A stretch of DNA of 64,000 bases from NCBI GenBank assembly GCA_965197635.1, contig OZ240218.1, positions 558,001 to 622,000 of the forward strand, in the 5' to 3' direction. Position numbers and translations under genes: made by a program. The stretch is from Bin87 sp965197635. GTDB lineage: Bacteria; Chloroflexota; Dehalococcoidia; Lucifugimonadales; UBA3495. Positions 59,928 through 64,000 of this stretch are shown here, piece after piece (positions within the stretch are counted from its first letter, which is position 1; each line of letters starts with the position of its first letter). The notes under the pieces were generated by a model, which was not told the DNA's origin, did not search any database, and worked only from the letters and a program-made list of their open reading frames with translations.

Positions 59928-60371
59928 TTATTGTCCTAACGTCGGAGCCGGCGCGGAGATATCAAACAGCGCCAATTGCCGTGGGCCGCGCCGTTGTTCA
60001 TCTGCGAATGCAGAACACCAACGGGGTATCCCTCGAACTGTGGCGTGTCCTTCAAAAACCGGCCCGTGACCCCGGAAGCGATGCTGCGACCATAGCCAGG
60101 CGTGGAGCAACTCGTGGGCCAGTATCCCTTCCATGCCAAGACGGCCGCCGCGCTGGAGTCGGGGCAACGACAACCCGATCAGCCATGACCCATCGGGATA
60201 ACAGAAGCAGCGCCCGCCGGTAGCGGAAATCCGCTCCAGCACCACCGACCCGGCCGGTATTTCCAGTCCGTCCAGGAGGTAACGACGGGCGACGTCGCCA
60301 ACCCAGTCGAGGTCGCTCAATACGATCCCCGTCGGCGCGGGCCAGGTAGATGCTGGGGGAGCGGACGCCAC
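59928..60371 (-). CDS. putative zinc metallopeptidase (HExxH)
   Basis: The 147-residue product has the zinc motif ILAHELLHAWLWSQH (HELLH at 86-90) followed by FRGHGPVFEGHATVRGIPRW, a plausible third ligand region, in the style of SprT-like or small gluzincin domains. The GTG start is uncertain, and the first 20 residues look weak. It lies next to a quinone oxidoreductase gene in the same direction. The substrate is unknown. Confidence 0.55.
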   Translation of the reverse strand: MASAPPASTWPAPTGIVLSDLDWVGDVARRYLLDGLEIPAGSVVLERISATGGRCFCYPDGSWLIGLSLPRLQRGGRLGMEGILAHELLHAWLWSQHRFRGHGPVFEGHATVRGIPRWCSAFADEQRRGPRQLALFDISAPAPTLGQ

Positions 60372-60412
60372 GTCGTCCTCCCGAGGCGGAAGTCGTCGCT
60401 GCCCGGCGTTCG

Positions 60413-61378
60413 TCAGGGTGTCAGGACAATTTTGCCGGTGGTAGCGCGGCCCGCCAATTGCCGGTGGGCTTCGGGAGCCTCCGACAACGCGAAGGTATGG
60501 CCTACGCGCACGTTCAACTCACCGGACTGGACCCATCCCAGCACGGCGCCGGCCCGTTTCTCCAATTCCTCCCGGTTCGTAGTGTAGTCCCCCAAGCCGG
60601 GCCGGGTCAGGAACTTGGAGCCATTGCCCAAAACCCTGGGATCCATGGATTCCACTGGCCCGCTAGCTTGTCCGTACAGCACCATGTAACCCCGGGGCGC
60701 CAGGCAGGCGATGCTTTTGTCGAAGGTGTCTTTGCCCACCGCGTCATAGACCGCCTGCAAGCCCGCGCCGTCGGTGGCACGGGAAATCTCGGCAGCAAAG
60801 TCCTGCTCGGTGTAGAGGATTACATGGTCGGCGCCGGCGCCGCGGGCCAACTCCGCCTTGGCTTCGGTGGAAACGGTGGAATACACGTAAGCTCCCAGAG
60901 CCTTGCACATCTGTATGAGCAACAATCCCACGCCGCCGGCTCCCGAATGGACCAGGACACGGTCGCCCGCCTGCACGCGGTAGGTGTCGTAACAGAGGTA
61001 ATGGGCCGTCATACCCTGGAGCATGGTGGCCGCGCCGTCACGGGCCGACAGGCCTTCCGGCATCTTGATAAGTCGCCAGGCGGGCACCACCGCCTGTTCC
61101 GCGTAGGAGCCGGGATGGCTGCAATAGGCGACCGTGTCGCCCACGGCTACGTTGTTCACTCCCGGTCCGGTCTCCCGAACCACCCCGGCCGCTTCCACAC
61201 CGGCCACCCAGGGCAGGCCCGGAGGGTTGACGCCCATGCGGCTGTAAATGTCGGTGAAGTTGACGCCGACGGCCTGGATTTCCACCACGGCCTGGTCGGC
61301 TCCGGCAGTTGGGTCCGGCAGGTCAACGTATTTCATAACCTCCGGTGCGCCGTATTCGGTAATCTGAATAGCCTTCAT
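60413..61378 (-). CDS. NADPH:quinone oxidoreductase (zeta-crystallin-like)
   Basis: ATG 61378 follows GGAGGAG. The 321-residue product is a zinc-free medium-chain reductase of the QOR group: MKAIQITEYGAPEVMKYVDL, VEIQAVGVNFTDIYSRMGVN, PWVAGVEAAGVVRETGPGV, MLQGMTAHYLCYDTYRVQAG and the NADPH motif VLVHSGAGGVGLLLIQMCKA, then AVYDAVGKDTFDKSIACLAP. It reduces quinones or enones in the cytoplasm. The same frame runs on upstream into the adjacent transposase remnant without a stop, but the protein itself starts at 61378. Confidence 0.92.
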   Translation of the reverse strand: MKAIQITEYGAPEVMKYVDLPDPTAGADQAVVEIQAVGVNFTDIYSRMGVNPPGLPWVAGVEAAGVVRETGPGVNNVAVGDTVAYCSHPGSYAEQAVVPAWRLIKMPEGLSARDGAATMLQGMTAHYLCYDTYRVQAGDRVLVHSGAGGVGLLLIQMCKALGAYVYSTVSTEAKAELARGAGADHVILYTEQDFAAEISRATDGAGLQAVYDAVGKDTFDKSIACLAPRGYMVLYGQASGPVESMDPRVLGNGSKFLTRPGLGDYTTNREELEKRAGAVLGWVQSGELNVRVGHTFALSEAPEAHRQLAGRATTGKIVLTP

Positions 61379-61456
61379 GGTAGTGGGCTCCTCCGCTCCG
61401 CGATGTTTTAGTCGGTAGCATAGCATAGAGCGGTCGGCGCGGGCACCGGGCGGCTG

Positions 61457-62080
61457 GGTAGCGTGCCGTTTTAGGTGATTTGGTTCATCAGTCCTCGATT
61501 TCTGAGGAGCGCCAACAGGTTGTGTGGCGACCATACTGTGCCCATTCTTTCTTGCCGCCGGTACTCCCGGTTCTGTCGTTCCAACCGAGATGCGGTTTTG
61601 AATTTCCCCGGTCCGGTCTCCAAATGCCGCAGTCCGGCTTCCACGGCTTTCCGACACCAGTACATCCCCCGCTTCCGTCAACGCTACTATTCTCACCCCG
61701 TGGCGTTGCGCCTCTGCCATAGTCTCCGCCGCCAACAGTTGCCGCGCTTCGGGCCAGCCTTCCCGACCCAGGTTCCGCCGATATTCCCTCAGCAGATGAA
61801 AGTGGTCAAGCTGGTGGGGCGCCTCGCGTCCGTAAACCAGAGCAATGCCCGCCGCAATGGCCTGATCCCCGTCGCTCACCAAGTGTATCGGCTCCCTTGC
61901 ACCCCGCTGCCAGGCTTCATCAATCACCTCTTCCCATCCGGTAAAAGACCCCAACGCCACACCCCTTTTGTCCCGTACCACCTTCATGTCCCTCGACCCA
62001 TCCACCGTGCGCGTCCACATCCCATCCATTTCCAACACCCGGCCCTCCATCCTGGGCAGCCCCAGTGGCGTCCGTCTTAA
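61457..62080 (-). mobile_element. ISKra4-like element, 3' part, truncated by IS701
   Basis: The end GGTAGCGTGCCGTTTTAGG at 61457 is very similar to the MITE ends (GGTAGCGTTCCGTATTAGG). The transposase stop lies inside it. The other end is not found: IS701 copy 2 begins at 62081. Confidence 0.65.
61471..62080 (-). pseudogene. DDE transposase fragment (ISKra4/ISNCY-like)
   Basis: The frame reads LRRTPLGLPRMEGRVLEMDG (first Asp), WTRTVDGSRDMKVVRDKRGV, EPIHLVSDGDQAIAAGIALV (second Asp) and DHFHLLREYRRNLGREG. It then shifts near 61670 to YWCRKAVEAGLRHLETGPGK, RLERQNREYRRQERMGTVWS (Glu) and PHNLLALLRNRGLMNQIT. The ending is characteristic of ISKra4-type transposases. The 5' part is lost. Because the other frame stays open, the fragment is fused in frame with the oxidoreductase gene downstream. 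Confidence 0.65.
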
Positions 62081-62349
62081 TATCACAGCCGCAGATGATC
62101 GGAAAGGCTGTGTAGTCGTCGCCGGTGATGAGATTGCCAGGCCCGGGCCTGATGCCTCCGTCTCCACCGCGACCACCGTAGCGTAAATTCAGCGCTCTGG
62201 GAGCGTGGCCACAGCAGCCGGCATAACAGCCGTCGCACCTCGGGAACCGTCATGGGGATCAATTGGGCCATAATCACCGCCCCCTTTTTACGTCGCCAGC
62301 GGCGGCGTAGCACTTGGTTACCGCCAAGAAGGCCTAGACCAGCAGCGCC

Positions 62350-62377
62350 AGAGCCTGCCCCGTGCTACGACACGGGG
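62350..62377 (+). repeat. type C micro-insert (hairpin) in IS701 copy 2
   Basis: AGAGCCTG followed by CCCCGTG-CTACGA-CACGGGG. It differs at one base from the insert at 20456-20483 (opposite strand). It lies in the codons of the WxRHITLALL block and is absent from copy 1. Confidence 0.8.
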
Positions 62378-62458
62378 GGTGCCGTGTCGATACCATCCAG
62401 TCCAGCGGCGCACCTCGTACTGGTCCAAGCCCACCTCCTGCTTCGCCTCCTTGAAGGC

Positions 62459-62480
62459 ATCCCGATTTTAGACCAATCGC
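62459..62480 (+). repeat. type A micro-insert in IS701 copy 2
   Basis: Core CGATTTTAGACCAATCG, a perfect 5-bp stem with a 7-base loop. Compared with copy 1 it replaces GTCTTCGAT (codons IED, with the catalytic Glu) and changes the frame (+13). Copy 1 has no insert here. Confidence 0.85.
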
Positions 62481-62577
62481 GATCCACCGAGTGCCCGCCA
62501 CGCGCACCAGTTCCGCCAGGGGCGCGTCCGCCGGACTGAAGCCGGCGTAGTAGGCCAGTTCAGCGGGGTCGGCGATG

Positions 62578-62600
62578 CCCGAGCCCTTGACCAAGCACGC
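62578..62600 (+). repeat. type B micro-insert in IS701 copy 2
   Basis: CCCGAGCCCTTGACCAAGCA at the same site as the insert at 26960 in copy 1, with one change. It shares CGAGCCCTTGACCAA with the insert at 21550 in IS66. Confidence 0.8.
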
Positions 62601-62851
62601 ACCAGCAGCCAATGCCTTTGGTCCGGCTCAGACCAGGGCCGGGTTGATACCCGGGCCAATCGTAGAAACGCGGCCCCTTTGCTGCCCTCCCCCGCACTCA
62701 GCCGCTGCCAATCCTCCGCCGGTATCTGATGGGCCAACCGCCGCGCCGCCACCGGCGCCGCGCCATGCTTCGTGTCAACCCACCGCGGCTCGTTATTCTT
62801 CACCGCCAGCACATGGGGTAGGCCCTGCTCCTCCAGCCACCGCCGTAACCG

Positions 62852-62872
62852 ACCCGATTTTTGACCAGTCGC
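62852..62872 (+). repeat. type A micro-insert in IS701 copy 2
   Basis: Core CGATTTTTGACCAGTCG. It lies at the same codons as the insert at 27234 in copy 1 and matches it at 18 of 21 bases. Confidence 0.85.
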
Positions 62873-63573
62873 ATTACCGTACACCGTGTCTCCAGCCACC
62901 CAAGCAAAGGGCACGCCCGCCGCCACCGCCCGGGCAATCATCACCTGGGCCAGTTGGCCCTTGGTGCGAAAGACCACCTCCCCAGGCACGTCGGCTTCCC
63001 GCCGGCGCTCCCAATCCCCCGCCCACCCTTGGGGCAAGTACAACTCCCGATCCAAAAAGGTCCGGCCGCACTTGCTGCCGTAGGCCAGAAACACCCCAAT
63101 CTGGCAGTTCTCCACCTGCCCCGCCGTGCCGCTGTACTGTCGCTCCACCCCCACCGACTTGCTGCCCCTGCTTCAGGAACCCCGTCTCATCAACTGCCAG
63201 CACCGCCGCCGGGTCTCTCAGATGCTCCACCACGTACTCCCGCAAATCATCCCGTACTCCAGCGGCGTCCCAACGATACGTCGCCAGCAACCGTTGCACC
63301 TCGTCGGGCGTGGCGTCGCCAACATATTCGGCCAGTTGCCACCCATTCTTGCGTTTCATCGACCCCAGCAGCCCCTTCAGGTAAGCCAAAACTCTTTGCC
63401 GAGGCTCACGGCGACCAAAGCGGCCCGCAATACGCCGGTGCAACGCCTGGAGACCCTCCGCCCAATCCAGCACATCTTCCTGCTCCGGTACGGTTTGGCC
63501 CATAACCAACACCTCCCCTCGCATCAACGGTCATAGACTCAACCTACCACATCATCTGCGGCTGTAATGCTAA

Positions 63574-64000
63574 GGGCTGCTGCTGAGCTCGATGCAGGAT
63601 CGTTCCAGTGGACCTGATTTTGCTGGAACTGCCAACACGCCACTCACCCTATCAACACGCGAATCGCGTCGGATAATCACCGTAACACCACTTACGGTTG
63701 CTACACTGGTAGGTTGTCGCCAGTTGCCGGGACATGGTGCGAGATCGGCTCGTTGGCTACGGTGATGTGCAGTAACGTAGAGCGACCCATCTGTCGGAAT
63801 GGCCATAAAACTAAAAGAAGGCAATTGTCATTGGACGATGCCGTCTTCACGAACGGGATAACAAAGTGCGATGGCACAAAAACACGAAGAACCCCACGCC
63901 GGGATTGCCACCGGCGTGTCGGTTGCAGCACTCGTCATCTTGGACTGCCACCAGGCTGGTTCCTTTCTTGAAGATCGGCATGAAAGGCTCGGATGTTGAG
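63574..64000. other. window end, no convincing gene
   Basis: This should hold the 5' part of the ISKra4-like transposase, but no recognisable segment is seen on the minus strand. On the plus strand an ATG at 63871 opens 42 codons (MAQKHEEPHAGIATGVSVAA, then a hydrophobic stretch) to TGA at 63997. It has no clear ribosome site, and I do not call it a gene. Confidence 0.3.

Larger units (their letters stand above)
62083..63503 (-). pseudogene. IS701 transposase, copy 2, with four micro-inserts
   Basis: Start probably MGQTVPEQEDVLDW at 63503. Recognisable are VLAVDETGFLKQG (first Asp), a one-base insertion near 63167, GVERQYSGTAGQVENCQIGV, WVAGDTVYGN (second Asp), HWLLVR and ADPAELAYYAGFSPADAPLA, and IPMTVPEVRRLLCRLLW at the C-terminus. 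Inserts lie at 62852-62872 (in frame), 62578-62600 (frameshift), 62459-62480 (replaces IED with the catalytic Glu) and 62350-62377 (hairpin type). The first two are shared with copy 1. Confidence 0.85.
62081..63569 (-). mobile_element. IS701-family element, copy 2
   Basis: Ends TATCACAGCCGCAGATGAT (62081) and, on the other strand from 63569, CATTACAGCCGCAGATGAT are inverted repeats. Flanks TTAA (62077-62080) and CTAA (63570-63573) are close to a 4-bp duplication. It is inserted in the ISKra4-like transposase. Confidence 0.8.

Noticed and set aside
1..64000. CRISPR arrays or rRNA genes
   Set aside because: No regularly spaced direct repeats with unique spacers and no rRNA motifs were seen anywhere.

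Overview
The window is GC-rich chromosomal DNA of a bacterium, most likely a Chloroflexota member of the Dehalococcoidia/SAR202 type. This is an inference from the gene mix: rplU-rpmA-rpmE next to a DUF1385 membrane protein, fused acetyl-CoA carboxylase carboxyltransferase subunits, a quinone-type ubiA-ubiX-ubiE set, many amidohydrolases and MFS carriers, Uma2 and HicAB genes, Ig-like/FnIII surface proteins, and a very heavy load of IS66, IS701, IS1380, IS5 and ISAs1 elements. There is no rRNA operon and no CRISPR array.

Layout. 1-7600 is an eroded accessory region: a broken IS5 transposase, an integrase and a large surface-protein gene broken by in-frame stops and a frameshift, and a run of small broken minus-strand genes. 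tRNA-Gly and tRNA-Val follow. 8100-12000 is a minus-strand operon of sppA, a DUF4350-like membrane protein and a lipoprotein with three repeats. 12150-19800 holds a surface protein, hydrolases, a RidA protein, an M20 peptidase and an MFS carrier. 19860-28195 is an IS graveyard with a three-level nest (IS5 containing IS1380 containing IS66), a further complete IS and an IS701. 28200-31800 carries ribosomal proteins L21/L27/L31, DUF1385 and small genes. 31825-35640 has a hydrolase, an MFS carrier, a VOC protein and HicAB. 35700-38711 is the quinone cluster. 38913-44438 holds a DUF502 protein, ISAs1 and VapBC remains, a D-aminoacylase, a DUF59/Mrp pair and a second HicAB. 44452-51483 holds accDA, tilS, a phosphatase, a CNNM/CBS protein and tsaD. 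52247-53820 is a MITE plus an IS66. 53836-55937 is a T-box-controlled ilvB. 56020-59790 is panD with three methyltransferases behind a long structured leader. 59928-64000 has a metallopeptidase, a quinone oxidoreductase and an IS701 inserted in an ISKra4-like element.

How genes may work together. UbiA, UbiX and UbiE can prenylate, decarboxylate (with UbiX supplying prenyl-FMN to a UbiD elsewhere) and C-methylate a quinone precursor. PanD makes beta-alanine and is overlapped by two paralogous small-molecule methyltransferases, which suggests a beta-alanine betaine-type osmolyte route.

The most unusual signal is a set of very short related inserts (about 20 nt in seven places and about 26-28 nt in two) inside the transposase genes of three unrelated IS families, several landing on catalytic codons. 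I know of no named element that explains them. Other strong signals are the nested insertions with exact target duplications, a 112-bp MITE with 9-bp duplications, and two IS66 ends lying exactly 15 bp upstream of promoter -35 boxes.
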